From Saururus chinensis (Eukaryota; Streptophyta; Magnoliopsida; Piperales; Saururaceae), in the NCBI GenBank assembly GCA_035235625.1, contig CP141143.1:2152501-2216500 (forward strand): a stretch of 64,000 bases of DNA, written 5' to 3'. Made by a program: the position numbers and the translations under genes. Within the stretch, counting starts at the first letter, position 1. Every line of letters starts with the position of its first letter. Of the stretch, positions 31,964 through 45,500 are shown piece by piece. Under the pieces are notes generated by a model. It made no database searches and had not been told where the DNA came from. It saw only the letters and a program-made list of their open reading frames with translations.

Positions 31964-34616
31964 TCAATGGGGTAAACCCAATCGTAAGGACACATAAGCA
32001 ACAAGCCGATATCCCACCAGCATTAGTGTCAAAGCGGCCAAATCATAGACTTGGTTATCCAGTCGCCCTATGTGCTTAATGGCGGGGAAGTCCACAACTC
32101 TGCAGGTCATGGCCATCCCACATTCATAGTGGTCATGCTCATCGTATTGCACGCCCAGCAAAAGTTTATAGCAGTAGTAACTGAATGAAACATACTTGAG
32201 CCAACCTATGAAGGGTGGAATGTGTTGAATGTAGTATCCTCCAGCAAGCAAGAAGGTAAGCATGGTCACAGAGGCCAACGTGGTGGCCTGCTTCACGTCC
32301 ATTAGTATGGCTCCCAGGGCCATCCCTAGACCCTGAGAGACCAATACATTATAGAGAATGAACAGCAGAGTGACGATGAAATTCAAGGCCGTAGGTTTGA
32401 GGCCACCCATCCAGTACGTGATCGCCGTGAAGGCTGTTGGCAGCACGAGCTCCATTGGCAGATCCCCTGCCATGCGGGCAAGGAAGTAAGAAGACAGACT
32501 ATACATGCCTGACGCCTGTTCCTTGATCAGCATCGATCGTTCTTGAGGAAACGTGAAGATTGCGTTGAACAGAGGGAAGAAGCCCCAGAACGTGGAGAAG
32601 AAAAACAGGAGGCCAACCTGGGAAAATGCATTTTACTCGCGTCATCTTTAATAATGTGGATCATGTATGATATTGTGTTTCAGGGAAGATCGATCGATCA
32701 AAGAGTGTACAAATGCAATGGTGAAACTGGTGAAAGAGAGAGGAGTGTGGAAAAGGCAGCGGGAGCTAGCAGTACTGAACCTGGTCTTGGATATGGGAAG
32801 CATCGGAGTGCCACCAAAGGAGGCCTGAAAGAATGGAAACTGACATGACTTGGAAAATTCTCATGCCTGAGTAGGACTCGTGTCTCCTCTCCTTTAGTCC
32901 CCTACCTAGCAACACCTTAAACTGGTTCCACCAGCTTGTGCTCCACTGCTGCTGTCCCCCTGTCACGGCCACTCAATGTTGTTAGTTCAACCTCGATGAA
33001 ATATATATCACGTGTAACCAGTGGCCTCCCGGCTTTCGGCCAATGCAAGTTCACCAACTTCCAACTATCTTTAGTTTTTCCTTTTTCAAAATAGACGCTT
33101 TGATACCACACTTTTTCTCTTTTGTCACAGATTCATGCATGCGTTATGACATAAATCCAGTCTTCAGATAATAAGAGTTCTCGAGTTCGACTGAGACTTT
33201 TGTCAAAATACGTAATCACTGAAATTAACCACTACGTAAAATATTAATTAGTGGTATAGGCCTATTGGCAATTTATAAAAGGTACAATGCAACATTTGGG
33301 GGAGGAATTAAGAGCAAGAATACGTATATGAAGCTCAGTTCCTACTTGTAACAGTAGTGCACTTACTGCGACTAGACGGTTCACCAAGTCCTGTTGCATT
33401 TGTGGGATCCAGCCCAGTTTTACGAATCTCAGCCTTTAATTCTCTGTACAAATTCTTCCTAAAGGAAGCCACCAAAGCTTGGTGCGTGGAGTTTTTATCC
33501 GTGGCATCTTGTCGACTTGTAGGATCCCCTTGCTGCCCAGAATCTGGCGCCACTCCTGCAGCTCCAATGTACACATTACACAGACAAATTCAACTAAGGC
33601 ACAATAATATATAGATATATAACTAAGCAGAACATTCACAGAAGTTTAAGACCAAAACTTGCACACCATTTGCTAGGTCAAGCAGGAAATCGGCCGGGTT
33701 CACTGCCGAGTCGGGTGTGAAACCTGTGGAGCTGAAATACTCCATGGCCTCACAAGCGAGCCCACTGTAAATGGGGCTGCCCTCGGACAAGACGACCACC
33801 TTATCGAACATCCGGTACAGCCGACTTGAGGGCTGGTGTATGGTGGTCACTATGGTCAGGCCTGCTGCGGCCAGCCCACGCAGTGTGACAAGGATCCGGT
33901 GTGCCGTGGTTGAATCCAGCCCCGACGTGGGTTCGTCCAACAGCAACAGGCTTGGGTTCACCAGCATTTCCTGTCCAATGCTGACCCTCTTCCTCTCCCC
34001 ACCCGACAAGCCCCGGATCAGTGGCCCACCGATCACACTGCTCCGGCACCGGGTCAGGCCAAGTTCAACTATGATGGACTCAACCTGGTTCAGCTTCTCT
34101 TGGGTAGTCAGTGTCTTGGGCAGCCTCAGAATGGCTGCATAGGTCAGTGTCTCTACCACAGTCAGGTGCGGAAAGAGGATGTCATCCTGGGTGACGAACC
34201 CGGCTCGGCGCTTCACCCAACTGGAGAAGGGTTGTCCGTTGTAACTGATGGTGCCGGTGATCTTGCCTGGAAGCCGGCCGGCCAGTGCGGTTAGCAGGGT
34301 GGTTTTCCCACTGCCGGAAGGACCCAACAAGGCTAAGATGTCGCCTGGTCGAACCATGCCGGTGACTCCCTTCAGTATAACCCGATCTGATTTGGGTCCG
34401 GAGTTGTTGAACCGGGGGAAGCAGTGCCATGCTTCCTTGTACGTGCCCACGGTGTACCCAACGTCCTCGAACTGCATGTAAGATCACGATGCATATTCCA
34501 AAATTTAAGCTACATTCAGCACTGCCAAAATAAATGCAACAATATTTTTTTCGAACACTTGAGATGTTTCGAATGATAAGGGTCTATACCTTGAGTGTAA
34601 TGGGCATTAGTGCCAT
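31964..34616 (-). CDS. ABCG21-like: ABCG half-transporter, ABCG21-like (617 aa from the minimal start)
   Basis: White-brown-complex half-transporter with one ATPase domain followed by six membrane helices, expected to dimerise in the plasma membrane. Exons are 34616-34590, 34471-33667, 33555-33367, 32959-32781 and 32617-31964; the frame closes at 618 codons. It has Walker [10 protein letters not shown] (59-67), signature LSGGERKR (164-171), Walker B LLLLDEP (D188, E189) and switch His221 in TTIHQPSSR. The membrane half has [30 protein letters not shown] and [10 protein letters not shown], and ends LRLGLPH. Recalled Arabidopsis ABCG21 is the closest match (SVLR..L.PI.LKFE near the N-terminus; LKER.HES.SG.RIF). 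That motif continues upstream of Met1 as FHSASVLR with an in-frame stop further up, so an extra 5' exon and an earlier start are likely; donor TTG|GTAAGC near 34883 and acceptor CCCAG near 34700 are candidates. The substrate is unknown. Confidence 0.92.
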
Positions 34617-35399
34617 CCTCAGAACTGAAGCCGAATGGAAAGAGGCTTGCTGTTGGATTTCGGTATGGAGGAAGTAGCTTCCGGTCGGCTTACCACTGGG
34701 CTCCGGTTAACATAAACATGCAGCTTAAATAGTTAGATTTCAGAGGGTAACATTATATCGGGAAAAGTTGGTGGTGTGGAGATCTATGTGCTTTTTTTGC
34801 TGAAGTCAAGAGAAGGATCTCACAATAGTGTGGTCTAACACCAAAAAAAAGCTAACAGTGTTGTATACCAAAAAAAGCTTACCAAGAAGGAGTGAGAGAG
34901 AGAAGGCTAAGATAGTGATGAAAGAAGCAAAATTGATTTCAGGCGTTAAATGAGATGCATTTGTGGGTGTGGGTCTCTGCGCAGAAATTCTGAGTGGGAA
35001 GGGCTGTTCAAGAAGCTTATCTTCTCAATTTTTTTGTTTCTAGTCCTTTTTTTTATAAAAATTATTTCTAGCCGGAGACTCGGAGTTGTAAGAATTTGAT
35101 ACTGCGTAGATACAAGTGATGGGTTGGTGGATATTGGTATGTGCACTTGAAGATATGGGTGTGTGACAACCTCTTTTGGCATTCAAACTGACGAAAGCTC
35201 ATGTCTTCTTTAACACGTGGACAGAACTATTCCATGGGATATAGTGACTGAGATTATGCCGTGTTCCCCATAAAAAGTAGGCCCTGTGGTGCGGTGATGT
35301 CAAGATTTAAGGCTTTAAGTCTCATTTAGCCCCAAATAATATTTCTATCTAGGATATATATCACATTCATATCATGTCAGGAACTCTCCTATATGGAAA

Positions 35400-35776
35400 T
35401 TTTGATTCTTGAAATCGAATTGCGTATGACGCGCTATACATCTGACTTAACTTGGATAAAATGTCAAAATTATGGGAAAGAATCAATCTGAATAATAATA
35501 GCCTCAACAATAACCAGACCTAATTTTTTATATCATAGGCCTTATGCTAAGTTTGATTGAATAAAAAAAATGAGTTCTATCAAAAGACATGAAATTCACT
35601 TTTTCCTAGTGTAAAAAAAGTGGACTAGGAATATAATTTTCTTTCTAAAATTGAGTCTGCTTAATTGTTGCGGCGATTATTATTCAGATTGATTCCTTCC
35701 CATAATTTTAACATTTTATTCAAATTAAGTCAGATGTATAGCGCGCCATACGCAATTCGGTTTGGAAGAATCAAAA
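35400..35776. mobile_element. Foldback/MITE-like element with ~100-120 bp terminal inverted repeats
   Basis: The left arm from TTTGATTCTTGAAATCGAAT pairs with the right arm ending AAGAATCAAAA over about 100 bp with few mismatches (shared GCGCTATACATCTGACTTAA and AATCAATCTGAATAATAAT), leaving about 150-175 bp between the arms. It has no coding capacity. The target duplication cannot be fixed by eye, so the superfamily (Mutator- or hAT-derived) is open. Confidence 0.82.
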
Positions 35777-38700
35777 CTTGCGGATGGAAGAGAGTTTCTG
35801 ACAATATCAGCTTCCTCTTTGAACTGCTTCATGTATTGTGTGCCATAAACTTATCTCATTGCCGGACAACTGAAGGTGAAAGAGTAGAGGATCATCTAAA
35901 GGTATCTGATATGTATTCTTGCTAGAGATGTGAATGGAAAGTTCTATTCAGTTTCCTGTTGGCACGCCAAAGGCATCTTGTGGAATGGGTGGCCACCAAA
36001 TTATGCAGCAAACAGTAACACAGTGTAGAATTTAGTTGAACTTTTACGAAGGGCTGCCAATGGTACCCGTTTTATTATTTATATCGTACCATTAAGAAGT
36101 TAAATAATATAGTTAAATTTATTTAATGGGTAAATAAGATGATAATTTTATCCGACTATTATCTAAATAGAAGGTAATAAAAAAAGTTCTATCATACTCG
36201 TTTATTCATTACTTATTTGTCATTTTTAAAATTTATACATATATTATATTCATTAGTCTTAAGTAGTTTAATTTCAAAAGAGACTGACTTATAGTCTTTT
36301 ACAATAATTTTAATCTCATGATTAGATTACAACAATAATTTGCTAAATGAAAGATATCATTAAAATATTAAATATTTATTAAATTAATTTAACTAATTAC
36401 AACCATTTCTTATAGTTGTTACAAGCTGCTTCTTGGAATATGATTTGTTATTTCTAACATATCATACCTATATGTATTTATTTGATAAAAATTATTTATT
36501 TACAATTTATATTTTATATTCTCTTAAACTCATTTTGCTTCAATGTTTCTTATTTGGTTGCTTTGTTTAAGTTCATTGGTCTTATTAAGTTTCGTCTTTA
36601 ATCATTTGTGATAGAATCTTCACTAACTACACAAACACTTTGTATAAAATATTTTACAGCTCTCATATTAGTTTATTATTTTTTATTTTTGATAAGTAAA
36701 CTTATAAAGCATTTGTTTGTGTAAAAAAATGATTGGTGAGTTTGGAGTAAGATTGTTGAGCCAATTGTATTATACTTCAAGCTAGACTCAAGTTAACTCA
36801 ATCAAAGCTTGCACTTGGTCTAATAGAACCAAACTCTTACTTAGTTCATCTTAAATTAACTTAGTTTAAGTATTACTTCGTTGAACTTTAAATGAGTAGT
36901 GTAGGTGGTTTATTTTTAGTTTTTGTATATATTGGTTGGAATCATGATTATGTTATAAATCATATTTTTATATGAGATTGAAAATTTTAAAATGATGATT
37001 TACTTATTTAAATAAAGTTTGAACCAACAAGCTTTGAATGACCAAACAGGTTAAGTGAAATTTTGAAAAGGTTTAAATAATTTTTTTCTAAAATATGGAG
37101 GGACTTTTTAAAATTTTGTAAGTGATGATGTTATCATCCGGTCAATCTGGGTTGACCCAGTCTAACAACTAATCTAGGTTAGGGTTTGTGTTGAGTTTTA
37201 AAATATTATTTTAAAGGGACTAATATTGGATGATATGCATAATTACATGTGGTCTCATTCTTACCTACAAGACACTTAGCTGTGAGAATGCAATTATCAA
37301 TCTTCTTATATTTGAAATTTTTCTGAAATAAGCAGTCGATGTATGTTTTGAAGTTAGACTCATATGATAAAAAAGAATTATTAAAAAATAAATAATTTTA
37401 TGAGGTATATGCCTAATATATATGTCTATTTATCTTTTATTTTTTAATCCTTACAATTTATTTGCATCAACTATAAATAATTGTAATAATAATGTTAATT
37501 TTTTACCTTAGTAGATTAAGTGAATAATAACTATTTATTTTAGCTTTTTTATGTATATTTAAAAAATATAATAAATAATAATTATCCAATTAACCGGCTG
37601 ATTATTAGTTAAAAAATAGTTATAAAAGTACCGTTTATTTATAATAAAATGATTATAAATAAAAATTTAAAAATTAGTTATGATAATGGAATATGTTACC
37701 TTGTCGTTCTATTGACCGCCCCACTTTTACGTGATGAATCGTAGCTCTAGATTAATAAGTAGGGGCATCAAATGAACTAGTCTTATTGGACGGCTCACGC
37801 TATACCTGCATTTCTTTCCTTCGCAATTGAGGATCAATTTATTCGAATTTTAGGATAGTCAAAGTGCCCAATTGAACCGGAAGAGTATCCAAACTAATAC
37901 GTAATCACTGGGAACGTAAGAAAATGCCATATCCACGACCTATGCTTTTGGATTGTGAACTCAATTATGGGTCATCGAGAAAGGCAAGGTTGAGGCTCTA
38001 GAGTTTTCAGCTTTTGTTGAGCAAGTTTGAGTGGACCGCCTCTAAATAGACTAATGCTAGGACATGCATATCATACGGCAGCCTTTTCAGAGTGCAAGAC
38101 CACTGGGTGCAGGCTTGCAGCTGCTCCATTAAAGGAAACAAACAGCGACAACGTTGGCCTGGAGAAGATAATGTGGTAAATGGCTGTTTTGACGATTAAT
38201 CTAAGAAATCTGGGCACCTTCCATGCAGGCCAGAAAGAATGCGTGGAACGTGTATGGTATAGAGTCGAGGCTTTATTTAAAGCTTTTGTTAGAACTCAGA
38301 AAGGCGAAATTCCAATCCTGGAGATCACAAGTATAGATCTTGTGTTATTCTGCTTATATGACAGAAAGACGAAGGACGCGAAAAGCTAAAGTTCTTAACA
38401 GCTGCACATCGATCTGCTCGTGTAAATTTTCTCTATCCTTTGAATATAGAGGAATAATGCATGCATTGGGAGTGATCTAGAATGATACGCAAGTAAGATT
38501 TCCATCTTTTCCTTTTTCTACCGCCCGCCCACTCGATGGGATCGCCGAGTAGCTTTCTCCTTCTCACTCGCTCTTAAAGCTTGTTTGAAGGTCAAATTCA
38601 GCCCAGCCCCAAGTCACACGCCACATCATTAATACACGACAAACCATATGCATCCATGCACGAACATTATTAGTGACGGAAGTGATATCCACGGAAAGGA

Positions 38701-39840
38701 AAAGTTCTCGATCCATGCGTGGCAGTTCACACCGCATAATACTCACTCATGCAAGCAGTCTAGGCTAGCTGCAATTCAAAAGAGCTTGGAAGAAAAGTTA
38801 AAAGATGGACTTGACATCACTTACCGCCCCATACCATTCCCCCTCATTGATTCTTTGTCTTCTGTGGACTTTTATTTATATACGTCTTCTGTACGTAGAC
38901 TACCGTCTACTATGATTTGCTTTCTCTCCTTGGTATATGACTGCAGTTGCCACCTTTTTTGTATTCTCCATCTTAAAATAAATATTTAATTTAATTTTTT
39001 TAAATAAACTAATTTTAAGACGAAAGAAGTTTTTCTTTTTCCTGAAAAAGGGAAGGGCATAACCCAACTCGAATCCTTTTTTTTTTTTTAATGTTTTTGT
39101 TGTTGAACTCGAATCCTACTATTTACTTGAAACAAAATCTGGGATACATTACAGTGTACACAACCATCCGCATCAAGTTTCAATTTTATCACACAAAAAG
39201 AGAGAGAAGTGAAAATCCAGCAGAGTTGCCACCCTCTTTACCCACACCCAGTCAGGCACTCATGCAGCTTAATTCGCCACCCAATTACCATATATTTCAA
39301 GGCTTACCGGAACGATTCACATGTGTTAAATTGGTCCATTAGGAAGCTAATTGGCCGGGTAGCTCTATCTACACTAAAAATTAAGATGTATCAATGAAAA
39401 GTGATTTTCCAATTACCTTTTAGATGTCCCACCAGTAGCTGGATAGACTCAACAAAAAGAAGCAAAAGGAGATTATCGATGTTGGGAAAATAATAGAGGC
39501 AAACATTTGATCATGTCCACGAGCAAGGAGATTGGAGGGATTGGGAACTCCAATGCGAATCTCTCCTATTCTAAGTCCTGGCCTGCCCTTTTCACTGTAT
39601 CTAGAGATCATCTTGAATTTTGCTGGCAGAGAATAAAGTTGCAGATGTTGGCAATGTTGGGTAGGAAAATATTCAATGCAAGAATATTAATCTCGCATGT
39701 AACAAACTCACTCTACGTAGCTGCACTATGTTGTATATAATCAGATAAGTTCCAAATTGGAGTTCAACATGTATATTTTTAAGGTGTTTGAAATTAGTAA
39801 TGGTTTGAAAATGGTAATAGTAATCAGAAAATCATCAGGG
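35777..39840. other. AT-rich intergenic DNA, no gene seen
   Basis: About 4 kb without a supported coding region. Reading frames of 60-110 codons (for example around 38180-38389 and 38648-38989) have no motif, splice context or biased codon use that I can recognise. Confidence 0.55.
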
Positions 39841-42549
39841 CATAATATTATGACAATTCATATCCATAAGTAATATAATATATTATTTTTTATCATCCCC
39901 TTACTAAACCCTTATTTATCAATAAATAAATATTTTAACATGTATATAACACATATATTAAGTCACGTCATAAATAATTATATTATAATTTATCATTCAT
40001 CCTGCATAAGTAGTGATTTTTATCTAATCACAATTAAGCATAATATCACGCATAATCCACATGAGAAGTGTCTCTTAAACACTTTCCAATCATGCGACCA
40101 TATCATATAATCTTGTATGATAATGTCTCAATCACACAATTCAGATCACACATTCATATTTCATACATCCATTCCATAATCATATCTACACGTGTCACAT
40201 TATCCCTACATAACCTGTAAAATCTTAAGCATAATATTATCTCATACACATGCATTATCAACAAATGACAAATGTCTCCATTAAGAAGTCAAAGCCACAC
40301 AGGAAATATAAAAGTCGGGGTAGTCATCCCCTAAATAAGCTTGCCCAGGACAAACCTAGCCAAGAATGTCCGATTGTCACACAAAGAACCTAGAGTATGT
40401 ATGTTTGCCTTGGGACATCTCCTGTGGTGGGGGAGAGCCCAAATTCCTACACATGGAACCCTAGAACACATAGTAGCCAGTGCACGAAAGTGTACCAACC
40501 ACCCTAGGTGCTCAGTATCTAGGTTTGACTATCTTAAGAATCTCAACCGCAAGACAAGTACACAACTCGTCTCTACATAACTCAAGTCAAATCAACTCGG
40601 GGAGTATACATGTTTTATATAAGAAATCAAATCAAAATCATGTCCTTTTGGACTAGCCAAGTTTTGATTAAGTCAACGATCGATTAATCTGACATGCAAT
40701 CTCACATCATTGCATATAATCGATTAACCATGACTAATCATCAGTAATTTCTCATTCATGAAGTCTGTTTCATTATGCATGCAATGGGATAATACATACG
40801 TGAGAAATCTCTACATAAATTCCAACACATGGAGTGTGCTCCCAGTAGTCTTCACATGCATCATATTCAAGTCATAAACAACTATAATTTCATAATAAAT
40901 TCCCCACATGTATATGTTCATACATTCCTAAGCACATGACCATGCTTTGACAATAATTTACAAGGCAATACACACATGCTTTGATCAATTCTAAATTTAG
41001 TTCTGAACTGAAATCATGGGGAAATCCATCTCCTACAAGCAGATTTAATCCATGCATGAAACTACATAGTCTCATCATTCACCTACAATTTATTTATACG
41101 ATAAGAAGACACATTAGATCATTGTCATATAATAACCTTGCTGGAAACAACATGTCAAACCATCAACATGTACTTTCATATAATACTTAAACATGCTCCA
41201 TAATTCCCAACATAAATATCATGTCTTTCCAGTAGCTTATCCTAACCCAAAACACTCCACATGAATATTAGAAACAACATTTGGAAGTAAACGTACTGAA
41301 ATAAACATACAAAATAAAATGCCCAAAAGTTGTTGTGTAGCTAATCGATCGGCCTACAAGGGCATTCGATCAGTTGGTCTTATAATTGGCCTAAAATATC
41401 ATTTAGCTGAACAATCGGCCTATAAGGGCAATCGATCACCATAATGGCAAATCTGAATCGTATTCTCCATTTTGAAAACCAAATCGAGACACCATCAATC
41501 AAATTTAAAACCTCAATTCAAAGCCTCAAACATCATAAAAATTTAATTAAACCTTCCAGAATACTAAAGCTACCCATTTCCAATCAAAGCCCTAAGAAAT
41601 TAATACGAAAGATTAAGTTTTTACTAATCTACCATTAGAGCACTAAACATAGAATCTATTCAAGAAAACACATCAAAAATGAAGATTTGAAACACAACAA
41701 GCTTGACGATTAAACCCATTACCTTTCACCTCTTTTTTGGTCGGACTAACTCCTTAATCTCCTCTAAAACTTACCCAAAAATGTAATTTTTGTTAATACC
41801 CACCTAAATCTGATATAGAACTTGAAAATCATTAGAAAAATCTTAGATCTAGAGCTTTAGGGACCAAAAACGAAATTTTGAAATCTAGGGTTTGAAGTAG
41901 ATATGTAAATCAGTGACTTAGCAACTTGAAAATGAGATTAACAAATAAAAGAAGATGAGATTAGAAGAAGTTTATGAAAAACCCTAATAATTAAGAAAAT
42001 ATTAGAAAAATCTCACCTCAAATCACCTTCCACTTTGTGCTAATGGGGATTAAGCCTCTTTATTCCCACTCTCAGCCCTTTCCCAAATGGGAAAAATGTC
42101 AGCCCTTTCCCAAATGGGAAAAATGCCAACCTTTTCTTTGTATCATAAGAAAGGGGTTAGACCTAATAAAAAATGGGGGTCTAAATAGAATTCTTAAATA
42201 AAAATAGATAATTTGGCTAATTAAACCCTAATTAAGACCAAATTTTTAATTTTTGTTATAATGACTTATTTTAATGTTAGAAATATTTTGGACTAAAAAC
42301 TCCAAATTTGACCATGGGGCCTACAAGGGGGTGACACTAAACCATAATTTTTGAAAAAATTAAAAAAATACGTAAATTCTAAAAAAATTACAAATGACTT
42401 AAATTCACTTAAAACCTTTAAAAACTACTTTTATTTTATAAAATCCTCAAACTCAATCAAAAATTGCTTAAACCACATAATGATGATTAAATAATAAATA
42501 AAATTAAAAGTAAACCGGTTCAAGATAAGAGTTCTTACAATGTCGGCCA
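39840..42549 (-). mobile_element. Partial LTR of the same gypsy family as 14288-20305
   Basis: On the minus strand it begins TGGCCGACATTGTAAGAACT at 42549. It follows the first LTR in order through the leader region (41.6-42.1 kb), paired GATCGATC motifs (41341-41372 and 41409-41440) and the block near 40300-40620 (CTTGCCCAGGACAAACCTAG, CCTAGAACACA). Identity is clearly lower than between recent insertions. The low-coordinate end fades out near 39.8-40.0 kb, so the copy is truncated. It sits against copia gag sequence at 42550 and probably inserted into it. It contains a 28-bp tandem duplication near 42075-42130. Confidence 0.8.
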
Positions 42550-45500
42550 AAACAACACCAAGAAGAGTGTGTACTTATATTGAGAAAAGTTAGGCCATTG
42601 TAAAGTTGAATGCCACTTCTATTTGAAGAAAAAATTAGCACAAGACTCTAAGGAGAAATTTATAGTTGTGATATCTGAAGTTAATAACCTCGAAAATGAT
42701 ATTTCCTGGTAGATTGACTCGGGTATAACCTGTCATGTTTGCAATGATATGAATTTATTTGTGACATATGAAAATGTGGAGGATGACATTGTTCTCTACA
42801 TGAGAAACTCTTCTACAACTTTGGTGCAAGGCAACAGAAATGTGAAACTTAAATTCACTTCCAAAAAATAATTGACTCTTACCAATGTGTATTATGTGCC
42901 TGAGATTAGTAAAAAACTTGTATCAAGTGGTCTCTTGAATAAGTTTGGCATAAACTTGTATTTGAAGCTGATAAGTTTATATTGACTAAGGGTGGAGCCT
43001 TTGTTAGAAAAGGCTACTTGTATGAAGGGATTTTAAGATTAATATTAACAATAAGGTTGTTTGTGCTTATATGTTTGACTATATTTATTTGTGTCATGGT
43101 TATTTAGGACAAGTGAATGCTAGAAATATGAATGATATGGTTAAGTTGGACTTAATTCCTAAGTATGAGAATGATATACATGATAAATATAAGATTTACA
43201 TTCAATTAAAGAACCTAAAAAACCTTTTTTCCAAATGTTCAAAAGACATCATCTTTACTTGATCTAATCCATATGTGTGTGCCATGCATGTTAATTCCAT
43301 TAGATGTGAGAAAAAATACTTTGTCATTTTCATTGATGATTATTCTAGATACTGATATGTTCAATTACTTATTGAATGGTAAAGATGATGTTTTGAATAA
43401 ATTCAAGTCATAAAAAGTTGAAGCTGAAAATATGTGTGGTTCCAAGATTAACTGTCTCCAGACGGATAACGAAGGTGAATATCACTTCCTAGATTATTGT
43501 GAATCAGTTAGTATTATCCATTAAACAACAAATCCCTAACTCCACAATAAAATTGAGTGGCTAAAATAAAGAATAAGACATTGACTGAAAAGGTAAATTC
43601 CATGTTATCATATTAAAGTTTGGGAAATGATTTTTGGGTAGAAGCATTGTTGACAACTTATCACATACTAAATAGAGTTTCTTAAAAGAACTTGAAGGTC
43701 ACTTTCGATGAAATTTGGAAGAAAAGAAAGTCTAATCATAATTACTTAAAGGCATGGGGATGTAGTGCTATTGTTCGCATACCGTAACTTAAGATAAAGA
43801 AATTATGCAATAAAGGCATTTAATGCATTTTCTAAGGCTATGCGGCATAGTAAAGTGTATAAATTTTTTATTATTGAACTAAATGAGTCTATTGAAATAA
43901 ATATTATTCTTAAATCAATGGATGTTTTATTTTATGAAAATATATTCACTACAATTCTAAGAATTGTGTATTCAAGTGTTGAAGGTGAATCATCGAAGAC
44001 AATTTTAATAGATAATGAACCTATAAACACTAGAGAACAATATGAGATAAATGATTAAGTAGAATATATATAGAAGTAAATGAAAAAGGACACAAGAATT
44101 GTGTATTCAAGTGTTGAAGGTGAATCATCGAAGACAATTTTAATAGATAATGAACCTATAAACACTAGAGAACAATATGAGATAAATGATTAAGTAGAAT
44201 ATATATAGAAGTAAATGAAAAAGGACACAAAAAATTTTTGGTTCATATTTTGTGATCTTCTCAAAATCACAAAGTTTGTAAAAGGACAAGAGAAGATACT
44301 TCTCAAGAAACAAAATTTGTTTTGTCAATAGATTAGGATCTTCTCACTTTTGCAGAAGCCATGAAATATCAAGATGTGGAATTTTGGGAAGAGGTTATAC
44401 ATGAAGAGATATATTCTATAATGGGTAATGAAACTTAGAAACTTGTTGATTTATCTCAAGGTTCAAAAGGAATCAAGTGTAAACGAAAATGAAAATTGAT
44501 GGATCCACTAATAATTTTAAAGCTAGATTGGTGGCAAAGGGTTTTACCCAGTAGGAAGATATTAATTACTTTGATACATATGCCCCAATAACAAGAATAT
44601 CCACCATAAGGATATTAATAGCTTTAACCTCTATTCATAATTTTGATATTCATCAAATGGATATAAAAATAGCTCTTTTCAATAGTGAGTAGCATGAAGA
44701 AATATACATAGTGCAACTAAAAGGTTTTGCAATGAAGGGACAAGAACACAAAGTTTGTAAAGTTATAAAGTCCCTATATGGTTTCAAAAAAGCTCTAAAA
44801 TAATGGCATAAAAATTTGACCAAGTTGTGATAGCAAATAGATTTAAAATTTATGAATCTGAATGTCTCTATAGTAAGACTGATATTGATAGAATAAATGG
44901 TACCAAATATTTTTTGTCATCAAATGTTGAAATGAAATATATGGGTGTTGTCAATGTTATATTTGCAATAAGGATTATTAAATAAGATAACAATCTAGTA
45001 ATTTCTCAAAGTCACTACTAAAAGAAAATACTAAAGAAGTTTAATCGCTTTAATTGTATGCCCGTAAGTACACCTTTTGACTCAAATTGAGGTTTTATCC
45101 TAATATAGGTAGATGCGTTTTACAATATGCAAGAGTGATTGGTAGTTTGATTTATGCTATGACATTCACAAGACCCAATATTGCTTTTACAGGTTGAAAG
45201 CTAAGTAGATATACCAGTAATCCTAGTTATCTACATTGAGTATTGAAATACTTGAGTGGAACAATGAACTATAAAATTTTCTATAATAGATATCCTATCA
45301 TATTAGAAGGATTCTCATATGCTAGTTGGATTAATGACTATGATGATTATTTATCAATAAGTGGATGAATATTCACTCATAGTAGATGAGTTATTTTTGG
45401 GGGATCTAAGAAACAAATGATTATAACGAATTCTACTATGACATCTGAGTTTGTAGCTTTACATGCTAGCAGCAAAGAAGTTGAATGGCTGATGAATTTA

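Noticed and set aside
33623-34477. Met at 34477 as the start of the ABCG protein
   Set aside because: This Met is read through the intron/exon boundary; the exon begins at 34471 (CAG|TTCGAGG), and family alignment needs the upstream LK residues.
33771-34481. Plus-strand and alternative-frame ORFs over the ABCG ATPase domain
   Set aside because: They are shadows of exon 2, whose minus-strand frame carries Walker A, signature and Walker B motifs.
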